A stretch of DNA of 40,886 nucleotides, taken from the NCBI GenBank assembly GCA_012730105.1, contig JAAYBJ010000207.1, positions 1-40,886 of the forward strand. The letters run 5' to 3'. This stretch comes from Candidatus Hydrogenedentota bacterium. GTDB lineage: Bacteria > Hydrogenedentota > Hydrogenedentia > Hydrogenedentales > CAITNO01. The notes under the pieces were generated by a model. The model was not told where the DNA came from. It saw nothing but the letters and a program-made list of their open reading frames with translations, and ran no database searches. Position 1 is the first letter of the stretch, and every line of letters begins with the position of its first letter. Shown in pieces: positions 1-8,771 of the stretch. A program made the translations under genes and the position numbers.

Positions 1-710
1 TCCGCCGTGGAACACAAATCAGTAATCAGCCCGTTGAGGTCGCCTATGGGCAGGAAATGCTGCTGGTAGAGTTTCAGCGGGTGGCCTGCACGCGCGGCGC
101 GCCAGAGAACCACCAGAGCCCTGCCCAGCACACGAAGTTTTACCCACTCGCGAACTACGGGCACACCGAGTTGATCGGCCAGACCCATGTAATGCCGCAG
201 ATACGCGCCGTCCAGCACAATATCGACCAGCATCTGGCTTTCGGCATCTCCGCCGGACACGCCGGCAAGCGAAGCCACGGCCGGGCGGACAATGTCAGGG
301 AGCAGGCCGGTCGCGCCGGCGGCGACCTCGGCGAGGCGCGCTTCGGGGAACACATTCATATTGAAGGGATAACCCGAGCGGTTCTGCACCGCCCGCTTCA
401 GGTTCAGGTAGTCCTCGGAGAGGGTGAACAAATCGGCAATCTCGGGATCGGGACAATTGCGGCGCAAAGACACGACCTGGTCATGCACATACGTGTCAAG
501 AATAGTGCTCCAGTCCTCCCAGGACACCGCACCCGGCACCATGTGCTCGCGAAGCGAGGTGTCCTGCAGGCGATGGAACAGGTCATCCACCTTCTCCAGG
601 CCAGCAAGAGTCTCGAAGAATTCGTACGGTATAAGCCGTCCTTCCAGAACGCTTACGCGGCCGCAGGTAAATCCCCATTTATTCTGGCTTTTTGTCAAGG
701 CTGCCAACAA
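1..710 (-). CDS. ntpC: V-type ATP synthase subunit C, 3' end outside window
   Basis: Reading the minus strand from TTG at 710 gives an open frame of 236 codons to the window edge. The product is hydrophilic and helical and resembles the AC39/subunit C family, for example the stretch LSEDYLNLKRAVQNR followed by FNMNVFPEARLAEVA. In this family subunit C is the funnel-like socket that joins the central stalk to the proteolipid ring. There is no early ATG; the tandem TTG codons at 710 and 707 sit just after GAGAGGA, which is why I start there. The gap to the upstream subunit E stop is only 12 nt, so it is translated from the same operon. The C terminus is missing because the window ends. The family call rests on sequence style and operon position. 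Confidence 0.78.
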   Translation of the reverse strand, partial: MLAALTKSQNKWGFTCGRVSVLEGRLIPYEFFETLAGLEKVDDLFHRLQDTSLREHMVPGAVSWEDWSTILDTYVHDQVVSLRRNCPDPEIADLFTLSEDYLNLKRAVQNRSGYPFNMNVFPEARLAEVAAGATGLLPDIVRPAVASLAGVSGGDAESQMLVDIVLDGAYLRHYMGLADQLGVPVVREWVKLRVLGRALVVLWRAARAGHPLKLYQQHFLPIGDLNGLITDLCSTA

Positions 711-722
711 AGATTCCTCTCG

Positions 723-1319
723 TTATTTCTGCCCTGAAAACAATTCCGCTGAAATTTGCGGGGCCAAACCATATTCTATGTTCTCAAGCAGGGTACCCAG
801 GGTCTGGTCCACTTGGAACTTATCACTAACAAAAATGAAACCACCCTGTTCCGACAGGAAATGTTCCTTGTCAATACATACCTGTTGGTCTTCAGGACGG
901 CCCTCGTTAAATCCGGCTGTCAGTCCTTCGAAAAGATCCTTGTCGGAAGCATGGATACGCAATTTGCCGCCCCGACCGGTCACCGTATTCTCCAGCAAAT
1001 TCTTGAGTATGGAACCATACTCCTCGGCGGGCAGGGCCAGAATCCGTTCGCGGGCCTGCGCGAATACCTTGCGCAACAGCGCATTCTTACGCGTCAGAAG
1101 TTCCTTGTTCGCCTCACCCTGGAGTTGGATGAGTTTCCGCGCGAACTCTTCCTCAACGGCGCGCGCCAGTGTCTGGTAACGGCGCTCCGCGTCCTGTTCC
1201 GCGGCTTTGCGCGCCGAAGCAAGCGTCTCTTCCGCGGCTTTCTTTGCGGATTTCAGAATAAGGTCCGCTTCCGTACGGGCCGCTTCGTGCACCGCCTGCG
1301 TAATCTGCTCTAGTGCCAT
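723..1319 (-). CDS. ntpE: V-type ATP synthase subunit E (peripheral stalk)
   Basis: The 198-residue product starts MALEQITQAVHEAARTEAD and carries a long Ala/Glu/Lys-rich helical N-terminal half (about residues 1-105, predicted coiled coil) and a compact C-terminal half. This is the architecture and usual length (about 190-205) of subunit E, which pairs with the small G/H subunit to form the outer stalk holding the catalytic head against the membrane subunit I. It lies 45 nt downstream of subunit K and 12 nt upstream of subunit C in the same minus-strand operon. No cofactor motif is expected. Nothing unusual is seen. Confidence 0.85.
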   Translation of the reverse strand: MALEQITQAVHEAARTEADLILKSAKKAAEETLASARKAAEQDAERRYQTLARAVEEEFARKLIQLQGEANKELLTRKNALLRKVFAQARERILALPAEEYGSILKNLLENTVTGRGGKLRIHASDKDLFEGLTAGFNEGRPEDQQVCIDKEHFLSEQGGFIFVSDKFQVDQTLGTLLENIEYGLAPQISAELFSGQK

Positions 1320-1364
1320 GACATTTATTCCCTGTTTTGAACCATCTTCCGGACCGCAAAAGGC

Positions 1365-1877
1365 TCAGGCAGCGTTCGCGCCCATGGAGGTGAGCCAGAT
1401 GATGGTCAGAATGCCGGCCAGCAACGCCACCACGGCATAGGTTTCCACCATGGCGGGGAACAGCAGGGCGCGGCCCGATTCTTCCTTGCGGCGCGCGACC
1501 AGCGCGATACCAGCGGCGGACGCTTCGCCCTGCCACACCGCCGAAACGAATAAGGCCAACCCTACGGCCAGGCCCACGAAAAGCAGGGCCACACCCGTGC
1601 TGACCGAGGCGGAGGGCTCCCAGGCGCCGTTAATCAGGCCTGTCCGCATGAAAATCATGATGGCTGTGATGAAGCCATAAAAGCCCTGGGTTCCCGGCAA
1701 CGCCAGCATGACGAGTAATTGCCCGAACAAGTCCGGCTTCTCGCTGATCACACCCGCGGCGGCCTGCGAGGCAATACCAATGCCTTTACCAGACCCGCAG
1801 CATCCCAGGCCGACGGCAAGGCCCGCCCCGGCAATCGCCAATCCACGACCGATTTCAATAGCTAGTGCTTGATCCAT
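1365..1877 (-). CDS. ntpK: V-type ATP synthase subunit K (proteolipid ring)
   Basis: This 170-residue membrane protein has four hydrophobic helices arranged as two hairpins, as in duplicated V-type c subunits. Helix 1 has glycine-rich packing (GLAIAGAGLAVGLGCCGSGKG), and the loop region contains the conserved LALPGTQGFYGF. The ion-binding carboxylate is in the last hairpin, in FPAMVETYAVVALL; the matching site of the first hairpin (after LPGTQGFYGF) has no acidic residue, as is usual for 16-kDa V-type proteolipids with one site per four helices. Whether the coupling ion is sodium or protons cannot be settled by eye. It lies between subunits I and E in the operon. Confidence 0.9.
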   Translation of the reverse strand: MDQALAIEIGRGLAIAGAGLAVGLGCCGSGKGIGIASQAAAGVISEKPDLFGQLLVMLALPGTQGFYGFITAIMIFMRTGLINGAWEPSASVSTGVALLFVGLAVGLALFVSAVWQGEASAAGIALVARRKEESGRALLFPAMVETYAVVALLAGILTIIWLTSMGANAA

Positions 1878-1953
1878 GGTTACTCTCCATTAACTGATGT
1901 TGTAAACGTTCAGCACGAATGCGGTTCCGTTCCATGAACAACGACTTGGGCCT

Positions 1954-4017
1954 CTACTGCTGCCTATGCAGTATCGCGGACTTGGAATCAAAGCCAAGCG
2001 GCGCGAAAGACCGGGAACCCGTCTCATAGAACCGTCCAAAAAACTCCACAAAAATAAGGCGCATCGAATGGACGAACGCGCCCAGCACACTGATCAGGAA
2101 ATTAAAAATATGCGCGATAATCAGCACAAAGATGAACAGGAAAATGCCCACATAGGGGATGGGGCGAAGCAAATCAGCCATCATATTAAAGGATAAAGCG
2201 ACAATGGCCGTGGTCAGGGACAAGGCCAGCAAACGGCAATAGGACATGGTGTCCCCGATAAAGGCGGTAAGGCCGTAACTGCCGACAATCCCGTAGAGAC
2301 TGATGACCCCTGTAATCAGCTTGCCCGCCAATCCGCTGGATTCGCGGCCCTGGGTCAGAATAAGCCCGAGCGCCCCCGCGAAAAACAACACCAGCCCGAG
2401 GTAAAACAGCGGCGCAGGCACCGGGGCGAACATCTTGGCAATCATGACGACAAAACCCGGCAGAATCACCAGCCACAAGAGCCCGTCGCACAAGGCTTCC
2501 GCCTTGTTGCCGCGCAATATCGCGCTGTACATTTTCAAGGCAATCCCGTAAAACTGGTTGAACATGCCGATTGCCAGCGCCGCCATAAGCACCACGATAG
2601 GCTTCTGTATCGGGTCTATAACCTGCGTGGTCATCATAATCCGGTACATGAGGTTGTTCTCGCCTAGATACTTCTCGGCATAGAGGTCTCCAAACCACGA
2701 ACCCAACAGGAAGCCGAAGATGATCGTGGTAATGCCCGCATAAAACATAAGCCGGGCGAAATTATACACGCCCGCATAGGGCTTGGTCTTATGCATGATA
2801 TACAGGCTGAGCAGAAGCAGCATGCCGCCATAGGCGACATCCCCGAAGCAGATGCCGAAGAAAAGCAGGAACGTCGGCATGATAAAGGGCGAAGGATCAA
2901 AGGTGTTGTAGGCGGGACGTCCGAACAGGTCCACCAGCATCTGGACCGGCCGGACCATGGGGGACAGTGAAATATTTACAGGCGGATTATCCTCGGGCAA
3001 GGGATCTTCCACGCAAGCGGTAACCGTGGGGAAATCCGCTTTCAAAACCGCCTCCAACCCGGGCACATCCATCTCCCGGACAAACCCCGTCACGACCTGG
3101 ATCCATCGGGCATGGGCGCTGTTAGTGCGGGCCAGGCTCAATTTACGGTTATCTTCCCAAAAGGCCTTGAGCATCAGGAACTCCTTCCTGTGCTCCACCA
3201 GTTTCTCGACTCTCGCAACGATCCCCTTCACCCGCCCTTGCAGTTCGTCAAGATCCCCTTCGAGGGACCGAATCATTTCATGAACCGTTCCGCTGATTTG
3301 CGGCAACGTAATCTCCGCGAATCCGTGAGCGTCAAGAACCCCGCGCAGCGCTTCCCCGACTTCCGGGCGGCACGCGACAAGTATCCAGACATTTTCCCTG
3401 GCGGAGGCACCCCCACTTTTTTTCTGATTATCATTGTCCCCAGCGAGACGGATCGGAACCACCTCTTCCACTGCCGCAAGCGCGGGCAGGGCGGCATCCC
3501 GGACAAGGGCTTCCAAACCCTGCCGAGAAATGCTTCCGAAAACCACCTTCGCGGATTGGATCTTCCGGAGAGCATCAACGGGAAAGGGTACGGACTCAAA
3601 AGGCCGAAGATCCTTAAGCCGATTTTCCGTGTCCCCAATAGCGCGTTCGATACGCCGATATTCCGTATCCATATCTTCGGCCGCAGCATACTGTGCATCC
3701 AGGGGAAACTGAGTTTTGATGCGGCTCAATTCCTGGGGATCCACCAAGAGGGGAACCGGCGCCAGTCCCTGAACAAAAGATTTCTTCTCCGGGGCGAACA
3801 AATCCATCAGCCCGATAATAAGGTTCAGCCGCTGCAGTTCGAGATCGCAATCTTCCGTGGATACTTCCTGGCGGGTCAGTTTTTCGCGGGCGTCTTCATA
3901 GCGGTCGAAAACATCGACCACCTCCATGACGCTCATCTCATGGAGTTTCTTCATCAGGCGCTGTGTGGCGGTGACCGGACAAAGCAGGGTCACCTTTTTC
4001 ATTTTATCAATCGCCAT
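1954..4017 (-). CDS. ntpI: V-type ATP synthase subunit I (membrane stator)
   Basis: The 687-residue product has a cytoplasmic N-terminal half (about residues 1-360, starting MAIDKMKKVTLLCPVTATQR) with long coiled-coil helices, and a C-terminal half with about seven to eight hydrophobic segments, including FLLFFGICFGDVAYGGMLLLL and GLTAFIGDTMSYCRLLALSL. These match the subunit I/a family, which forms the half-channels for ion flow beside the K ring and anchors the outer stalks. The length is typical (about 600-690). The start ATG lies 2 nt after the stop of the upstream small stalk subunit, so the two are translationally coupled. Confidence 0.92.
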   Translation of the reverse strand: MAIDKMKKVTLLCPVTATQRLMKKLHEMSVMEVVDVFDRYEDAREKLTRQEVSTEDCDLELQRLNLIIGLMDLFAPEKKSFVQGLAPVPLLVDPQELSRIKTQFPLDAQYAAAEDMDTEYRRIERAIGDTENRLKDLRPFESVPFPVDALRKIQSAKVVFGSISRQGLEALVRDAALPALAAVEEVVPIRLAGDNDNQKKSGGASARENVWILVACRPEVGEALRGVLDAHGFAEITLPQISGTVHEMIRSLEGDLDELQGRVKGIVARVEKLVEHRKEFLMLKAFWEDNRKLSLARTNSAHARWIQVVTGFVREMDVPGLEAVLKADFPTVTACVEDPLPEDNPPVNISLSPMVRPVQMLVDLFGRPAYNTFDPSPFIMPTFLLFFGICFGDVAYGGMLLLLSLYIMHKTKPYAGVYNFARLMFYAGITTIIFGFLLGSWFGDLYAEKYLGENNLMYRIMMTTQVIDPIQKPIVVLMAALAIGMFNQFYGIALKMYSAILRGNKAEALCDGLLWLVILPGFVVMIAKMFAPVPAPLFYLGLVLFFAGALGLILTQGRESSGLAGKLITGVISLYGIVGSYGLTAFIGDTMSYCRLLALSLTTAIVALSFNMMADLLRPIPYVGIFLFIFVLIIAHIFNFLISVLGAFVHSMRLIFVEFFGRFYETGSRSFAPLGFDSKSAILHRQQ

Positions 4018-4019
4018 AA

Positions 4020-4331
4020 CTATATCTCTCGAAACCGGGCCACGACCTTCTCCACCTGCCTGGAAACTACTGCTTCAGGAACCCGCCCGACTTCCTCAAG
4101 GGCTCTTTCGGCTTCCGCCTTTTGTTTCGCGGTCTCCACCTCGTGACGCTTAAGGAGCTCTTCACGGAAAGCGGCCAACTTCCTGTCCACCTCCGCCGAT
4201 ACCTCCTGCCGCATGGCCGCGATAGCGGCATTTGCCTGTTTATCCAGTTCTTTGGCCTCGGCACGCGCCGTTTCAATCACGGCACCCGCCTCGCCCTCTA
4301 CGGTTAACAGTCTGTCAATCAACGAATCCAT
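4020..4331 (-). CDS. V-type ATP synthase small peripheral-stalk subunit (G/H)
   Basis: A 103-residue, almost wholly helical protein rich in Ala, Glu, Lys and Arg with no membrane segment; a central stretch reads AEVDRKLAAFREELLKRHEV. This fits the small G/H (NtpF-like) subunit that twists around subunit E in the outer stalk. It is the first gene of the ATPase operon in this window and ends 2 nt before subunit I. Such short coiled-coil proteins diverge fast, so the call leans on position as much as on sequence. The ATG at 4331 is the only good start. Confidence 0.75.
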   Translation of the reverse strand: MDSLIDRLLTVEGEAGAVIETARAEAKELDKQANAAIAAMRQEVSAEVDRKLAAFREELLKRHEVETAKQKAEAERALEEVGRVPEAVVSRQVEKVVARFREI

Positions 4332-4494
4332 AATCTTGATCCACCATCTGGTTTCGTCTTTGCGATACCTACTGAACGGTAGGTCTAATTCCGCCTGTAT
4401 TAGTGCGTTACTGCGTGCAGTTCTGTAATTCCTCCCGATTGTCTGGGCGACAATGGGACTCCACTTTCCAGCAAAAAATCTGAAAGCGAAAATG

Positions 4495-4524
4495 ATTATA
4501 GCCTATGCGTTTCCGGAGATGCAA
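4495..4524 (-). promoter_or_regulatory. Candidate sigma70 promoter for the V-ATPase operon
   Basis: On the minus strand TTGCAT (4524-4519), an 18-nt spacer and a perfect TATAAT (4500-4495) face the ATPase operon. The leader to the first start codon would be about 155 nt. Match seen by eye; no transcript data. Confidence 0.5.
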
Positions 4525-4770
4525 CTTTTCAAACAAAAGTATTTGGTCCTTCACTATAAGGCATTTCCCCCTCCCTCCCCCGTGCGTTCCCTGCCGTCCC
4601 TATACACGCCTTAAACGCTTCACGAAACCACAATACCCTGTTGTATTCTTTCGAAACCAGGACGGGCCAGTAAAAACATGGAAACTCTTCTGGGACATGT
4701 TTGATACGTTGCGCGGACAGCGCAAATCAGCCAGAACGCAGGTCTCCCGCGATCGGGTTCCGGTGGAAAA

Positions 4771-4800
4771 TTGCACCCCTATCCGTAAGCATGTTATGAT
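4771..4800 (+). promoter_or_regulatory. Candidate sigma70 promoter for rpsB operon
   Basis: TTGCAC (4771-4776), an 18-nt spacer and TATGAT (4795-4800) point toward rpsB. Transcription would begin near 4807 and give a leader of about 120 nt, long enough to contain the hairpin at 4864-4882. Confidence 0.5.
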
Positions 4801-4863
4801 AAGCGCTCTCAATTTCACAGGGGCGCCATTCCATGCCTTTAAGCGTGGTAAACGATTCGGGTG

Positions 4864-4882
4864 TCCGGCGATGTGCGCCGGA
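4864..4882 (+). promoter_or_regulatory. Leader hairpin upstream of rpsB
   Basis: TCCGGCG, a five-base loop ATGTG and CGCCGGA form a perfect 7-bp GC-rich stem about 30 nt before the Shine-Dalgarno GGAGG (4915-4919). No U tract follows, so it is not a terminator. Ribosomal protein operons are often controlled by leader structures bound by their own product; here that is only a possibility. Confidence 0.4.
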
Positions 4883-4926
4883 TGCGCGCGGCGCCCCGAG
4901 GTTTAACCCGAACGGAGGATATACTC

Positions 4927-5826
4927 ATGGCATTGGTAACAATGCGCGAACTGCTGGAAGCAGGCATTCATTTCGGCCATCAAACCCGCCGCTGGAATCC
5001 CAAGATGGCGCGGTACATCTACGGCCAGCGCAACGGCATCTACCTTATCGATTTACAGCATACCCTGCGCCAACTGTACCGGACCTACGGTCTCATACGC
5101 GACATCGTCTCCCAGGGCGGCCACGTACTTTTCGTGGGCACCAAGCGTCAGGCCCAGGAACCCGTCCGGATCGAAGCCGAACGCTGCGGCATGTACTACG
5201 TGACCACACGCTGGCTGGGCGGCACACTGACCAATTATCAGACTGTTCGCCAGAGCATCGGTGAACTGTTCCGGTTGCAGACCATCGAAAAAGACGGCAC
5301 CATCGACAAGTTCAGCAAGAAGGAAGCCGCCATGATGCGCAAGCAGCGCGTCAAACTGGAGAAGAATCTCCTCGGCATTCAGAACATGCCCGGCCTTCCT
5401 GATGCGGTATTCGTGGTGGACGTGGGCCGCGAGGATATCGCGGTCAAAGAAGCGCGGCGCCTGAAAATCCCCTGCATCGGTGTCATCGACACGAATTGCG
5501 ACCCGGACGACGTGGACTTCCCGATTCCAGGCAATGATGACGCCATCCGCGCCATCAACCTGTACTGCAAACTGATCGCGGATGCTGTCATCGAAGGCAA
5601 ATTGCGCGCAGAAAAGATCCGCGCCGAGGAAGAAGAGACGCGCCGTGCCCGGAATGAAGGCGCCGATAGTCCGGCCCCGACCCCCGAACCCGAAGCCCCG
5701 GCCGACGCATCCGCCAAAGACGACACCTATGACGCGCAGTATGAGACTGCCGCTGCGGCACCTGTAACGGTTGAAGAAGCGGCGGCAGAGACAATTGAAG
5801 ACAAAGCCGCGGATGCGGACGCCTGA
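4927..5826 (+). CDS. rpsB: 30S ribosomal protein S2
   Basis: The 299-residue product starts MALVTMRELLEAGIHFGHQT, the S2 signature, and contains the conserved blocks MARYIYGQRNGIYLIDLQHT, RWLGGTLTNYQTVRQSI and the GVIDTNCDPDDVDFPIPGND segment near residues 193-212. S2 bridges the head and body of the small ribosomal subunit. I chose ATG 4927 because GGAGG lies 7 nt upstream; an upstream in-frame extension has no homology. The last 60-70 residues form an acidic Ala/Glu/Pro-rich tail longer than in E. coli S2 (241 residues); such tails are common in several phyla. It is followed after 96 nt by tsf, the classic order. Confidence 0.97.
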   Translation: MALVTMRELLEAGIHFGHQTRRWNPKMARYIYGQRNGIYLIDLQHTLRQLYRTYGLIRDIVSQGGHVLFVGTKRQAQEPVRIEAERCGMYYVTTRWLGGTLTNYQTVRQSIGELFRLQTIEKDGTIDKFSKKEAAMMRKQRVKLEKNLLGIQNMPGLPDAVFVVDVGREDIAVKEARRLKIPCIGVIDTNCDPDDVDFPIPGNDDAIRAINLYCKLIADAVIEGKLRAEKIRAEEEETRRARNEGADSPAPTPEPEAPADASAKDDTYDAQYETAAAAPVTVEEAAAETIEDKAADADA

Positions 5827-5922
5827 TATAATCCGCCCCGCGACACCCTGAATACCGGGACGCGGAGCGCATTCTTAACTAGAATTAATTTACCTGAATT
5901 ATCTTTAAGGAGAAAAAATAAC

Positions 5923-6582
5923 ATGGCCATATCAGCGGCACAAGTAAAAGAACTGCGCGACGCGACAGGCGCCGGCATGATGGACTGCAAACGCGCCCTG
6001 GAAGAACGGGGCGGCAACTTTGAAGAGGCAGTAAAGTACCTGCGGGAAAAAGGCATGGCCAAGGCCGCGAAACGCGCCAGCAAGGTCGCATCTGAAGGCG
6101 CCATCGCTTCCTATATCCACATGGGCGGTAAAATCGGGGTGCTGGTTGAAATTAATTGTGAAACCGACTTTGTCGCGCGCGGTGAAGCCTTCCAGACCTT
6201 TGTCAAGGATATCTGTCTTCAAATCTGCTCGGCCAACCCGGTTTTCGTAACCAAGGAAGAAGTACCCCAGTCCGCCTATGACGCGGAAAAAGAGGTCTAT
6301 GTAAAGCAGGCCCTCGAAACGGGCAAGCCCCAGAACATCTGCGAAAAAATCGCGGAAGGCAAGATGAACAAATGGTTCAGTGAAGTCTGCCTGCTGGAAC
6401 AGCCTTATGTTAAGGACGACAAAAAGACCATCCATGACCTGATCGCCGAACTTACCGCCAAGTGCGGCGAAAAAATCGTTATCCGCCGTTTTGCCCGGTT
6501 CCTGCTGGGCGAAGGCATCGAAAAGGTGCAAACGGATTTCGCGGCCGAAGTCGCCGCGGAACTGGCGAAAGTTCAGCAATAA
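5923..6582 (+). CDS. tsf: Elongation factor Ts
   Basis: EF-Ts exchanges GDP for GTP on EF-Tu. The N terminus [20 protein letters not shown] is the UBA-like domain with the diagnostic [16 protein letters not shown] motif, and [10 protein letters not shown] (around residues 78-87) is the second signature. At 219 residues it is a short form, with one core subdomain rather than the two of the E. coli protein (283 residues); similar short forms exist in Thermus and cyanobacteria. AAGGAG at 5907-5912 lies 10 nt before the start. It sits between rpsB and pyrH in a conserved operon. Confidence 0.97.
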   Translation: MAISAAQVKELRDATGAGMMDCKRALEERGGNFEEAVKYLREKGMAKAAKRASKVASEGAIASYIHMGGKIGVLVEINCETDFVARGEAFQTFVKDICLQICSANPVFVTKEEVPQSAYDAEKEVYVKQALETGKPQNICEKIAEGKMNKWFSEVCLLEQPYVKDDKKTIHDLIAELTAKCGEKIVIRRFARFLLGEGIEKVQTDFAAEVAAELAKVQQ

Positions 6583-6601
6583 CCAAAGACTGGAGTACGG
6601 C

Positions 6602-7324
6602 GTGCCCGAAGCAGTCTACAAGCGTATCATGCTTAAATTGAGCGGCCAGGCGCTGGAAGGCGCCGACGGCCGCGGCGGCATTGACTTCAAAACCGTCGGC
6701 CGCTTTTGCGATGAAATCGTGGAAGTGGCCGCGCTCGGCGTGCAGATTGGCCTTGTGGTCGGCGGAGGCAATATTTTCCGCGGCGAACAAGGCGCGGAAA
6801 CCGGCCTTGACCGCCCGACGGGAGATTACATGGGCATGCTGGCCACGGTAATCAACGCCCTGGCCATTCAGGCGTCCCTGGAAAGCCGGGGCGCGGCCAC
6901 CCGCGTGATGAGCGCCATAGAAATGCCCCCGGTCGCCGAGCGCTATATACGGCGCCGGGCGACACGCCACCTCGACAAGGGGCGCGTCGTGATCTTTGCC
7001 GCGGGCACGGGCAACCCCTTTTTTACCACGGACACTGCGGCCGCGCTACGCGCCAGCGAAATCGGCGCGGAAGTGCTGATCAAGGCGACCCGTGTGGACG
7101 GCATTTACAACGCGGACCCGGAATCGCACGCGGATGCCGTACGTTATGACCGGCTTACCTACTCCGAGATTCTATCCCGTCGGCTGCGCGTCATGGACGC
7201 GACCGCCGTCTCACTTTGCCGAGAAAACAAACTGCCCGTGCTGGTATTCGATCTGACCCGGCCGGGCAATTTGCTTCGTGTCATACAAGGAGAGCCCCTG
7301 GGCACATTGGTGAAGGAAGAATAG
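6602..7324 (+). CDS. pyrH: UMP kinase
   Basis: Bacterial UMP kinase makes UDP from UMP and ATP in pyrimidine synthesis and belongs to the amino-acid-kinase fold. The 240-residue product has the family blocks [39 protein letters not shown] and [17 protein letters not shown] start at GTG 6602, preceded by GGAG at 6592-6595; this gives the usual length of about 240. An open frame extends back into the end of tsf but has no ribosome site. The gap to frr is 2 nt, so the two are probably coupled. Confidence 0.96.
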   Translation: MPEAVYKRIMLKLSGQALEGADGRGGIDFKTVGRFCDEIVEVAALGVQIGLVVGGGNIFRGEQGAETGLDRPTGDYMGMLATVINALAIQASLESRGAATRVMSAIEMPPVAERYIRRRATRHLDKGRVVIFAAGTGNPFFTTDTAAALRASEIGAEVLIKATRVDGIYNADPESHADAVRYDRLTYSEILSRRLRVMDATAVSLCRENKLPVLVFDLTRPGNLLRVIQGEPLGTLVKEE

Positions 7325-7326
7325 CC

Positions 7327-7887
7327 ATGCCACATACCCTGACCATGCAAGAAGCGCGCGACAAGATGGACAAAAGCGTGCAGGCCTTCAAACAGGAACT
7401 GACGAACATCCGGACAGGACGTGCCAACCCTGCCATGCTGGACAGTGTGGACATCGAAGTGTACGGTTCCAGGATGAAAATCAACCAGTTGGGCACGGTG
7501 ACCGTGCCGGACCCCCATATCATCGCGATCGACTTGTGGGATAAGTCCCAGATTGCAGCGGTGGAAAAATGCCTGCGCGCCTCGCCCCTTGACATCAACC
7601 CCACCAACGACGGGCGCCTGATCCGTATTCCTATCCCCCCCCTCACCGAGGAGCGCCGCCGGGATATGGTAAAACTTGCCGGTAAAATCGCGGAGGAGGC
7701 CAAGGTTGCCATCCGTAACGTGCGCCGGCACGCCATAGAGGCCATCAAACAGTTACAGAAAGATGGCAAGATTCCAGAGGACAATGCCCATCACCTCTCG
7801 GACGAAATTCAAAAAATAACGGACGGTCACATTCAGACGATTGACGAAGTGTTCAAGTCGAAAGAAACTGACATCATGGAAGTGTGA
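7327..7887 (+). CDS. frr: Ribosome recycling factor
   Basis: This 186-residue protein splits post-termination ribosomes together with EF-G. Family blocks are clear: LTNIRTGRANPAMLD near residues 22-36, LGTVTVPDPHIIAIDLWD, and PIPPLTEERRRDMVK. The ATG at 7327 lies 2 nt after the pyrH stop and gives the normal length of about 185. It ends the translation-factor part of the operon; an intrinsic terminator follows 35 nt later. Confidence 0.97.
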   Translation: MPHTLTMQEARDKMDKSVQAFKQELTNIRTGRANPAMLDSVDIEVYGSRMKINQLGTVTVPDPHIIAIDLWDKSQIAAVEKCLRASPLDINPTNDGRLIRIPIPPLTEERRRDMVKLAGKIAEEAKVAIRNVRRHAIEAIKQLQKDGKIPEDNAHHLSDEIQKITDGHIQTIDEVFKSKETDIMEV

Positions 7888-7922
7888 CCGGCAGGCGGCC
7901 CAGGCCGCGAACACGCCGAAAT

Positions 7923-7960
7923 AAGCCGCGGCAGGTAAGGTTCCTTTCGCGGCTTTTCTG
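7923..7960 (+). terminator. Intrinsic terminator after frr
   Basis: AAGCCGCG (7923-7930) pairs with CGCGGCTT (7948-7955) across a 17-nt loop, followed by the T-rich TTCTGTT. It would end or attenuate the rpsB-tsf-pyrH-frr transcript before uppS, though the T tract is short and read-through is likely. Confidence 0.6.
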
Positions 7961-8030
7961 TTGGATATGGGAGGTCTTCTATCCCGGGCAGGATTCGCCC
8001 CCTCGGCCCCTGCCGAAATGGAGCGCAGTT

Positions 8031-8771
8031 ATGAAAAAGCAAGAGGCGCCGGACAGTCGTATCGACCCGGAACACATACCCGGTCACATCGCCATCATTA
8101 TGGATGGGAACGGACGCTGGGCCGAACGCCATGGGAAGTCCCGCTCAAAAGGGCACGAAGCGGGCGCCAAAAACGTGTATGAAATCACGGAGGCTTGCCG
8201 CGAACTGGGCGTAAAAACGCTTTCCCTGTTCGCCTTCAGCACGGAAAACTGGCGCCGTTCCAAAAAGGAAGTGGACTCTCTTTTCCGCCTCATGTCCAGA
8301 TACGTGAAACGGTACTCAGACCAGATACAGAAAACCGATGTGCGCCTGCTTCACATGGGCAATCTGGAGGACCTTCCTCGGGAAACCGCCGGTGACATAC
8401 GGGAGTGTCTGGAACAGACACGCAATAACAAGGCCATGGACGTCTGCATTGCCTTGAATTACGGGGGACGGCAGGAGCTGGTGGACGCGGCCAGGCGCCT
8501 GGCCGGACAGGTCAAAGCGGGAAACTTGAGAGAAGAAGACATCACGGAAGAAGCGCTCGAAGCCAATCTCTATTTGCCGCAACATTCGGAAGTAGACCTG
8601 CTAATCCGCACCAGCGGCGAGAACCGGATCAGCAACTTCATGTTGTGGCAGATATCCTACGCCGAGATTATCGTCACGCCAACCCTGTGGCCGGATTTCA
8701 ACCGGTCCTGCCTGAATGATGCCATCGTGGAATACCAGGCCAGGAACCGCCGTTTCGGAGGCCGCCCATGA
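8031..8771 (+). CDS. uppS: Isoprenyl transferase (undecaprenyl diphosphate synthase)
   Basis: A 246-residue cis-prenyltransferase that adds isopentenyl units to farnesyl diphosphate to make the lipid carrier for wall and O-antigen precursors. The first signature IIMDGNGRWA carries the catalytic Asp25. Later blocks are LSLFAFSTENWRRS, ALNYGGRQELVDA, and the C-terminal DLLIRTSGENRISNFMLWQ with its conserved Arg residues. ATG 8031 follows GGAG at 8020-8023 and gives the normal length; upstream codons in frame are not conserved. Its stop overlaps the cdsA start (ATGA). Confidence 0.96.
   Translation: MKKQEAPDSRIDPEHIPGHIAIIMDGNGRWAERHGKSRSKGHEAGAKNVYEITEACRELGVKTLSLFAFSTENWRRSKKEVDSLFRLMSRYVKRYSDQIQKTDVRLLHMGNLEDLPRETAGDIRECLEQTRNNKAMDVCIALNYGGRQELVDAARRLAGQVKAGNLREEDITEEALEANLYLPQHSEVDLLIRTSGENRISNFMLWQISYAEIIVTPTLWPDFNRSCLNDAIVEYQARNRRFGGRP

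Larger units (their letters stand above)
4332..4926. other. Divergent intergenic region between ATPase operon and rpsB
   Basis: This 595-bp stretch contains no convincing gene; the open frames in it lack family features and ribosome sites. It holds an outward promoter for each side and a leader hairpin before rpsB (separate entries). The first 150 bases next to the ATPase gene and the 120 bases before rpsB would be 5' untranslated leaders. Confidence 0.6.

Noticed and set aside
4505-4906. 133-codon open frame before rpsB
   Set aside because: It covers both candidate promoters and the leader hairpin and shows no protein-like composition or ribosome site.
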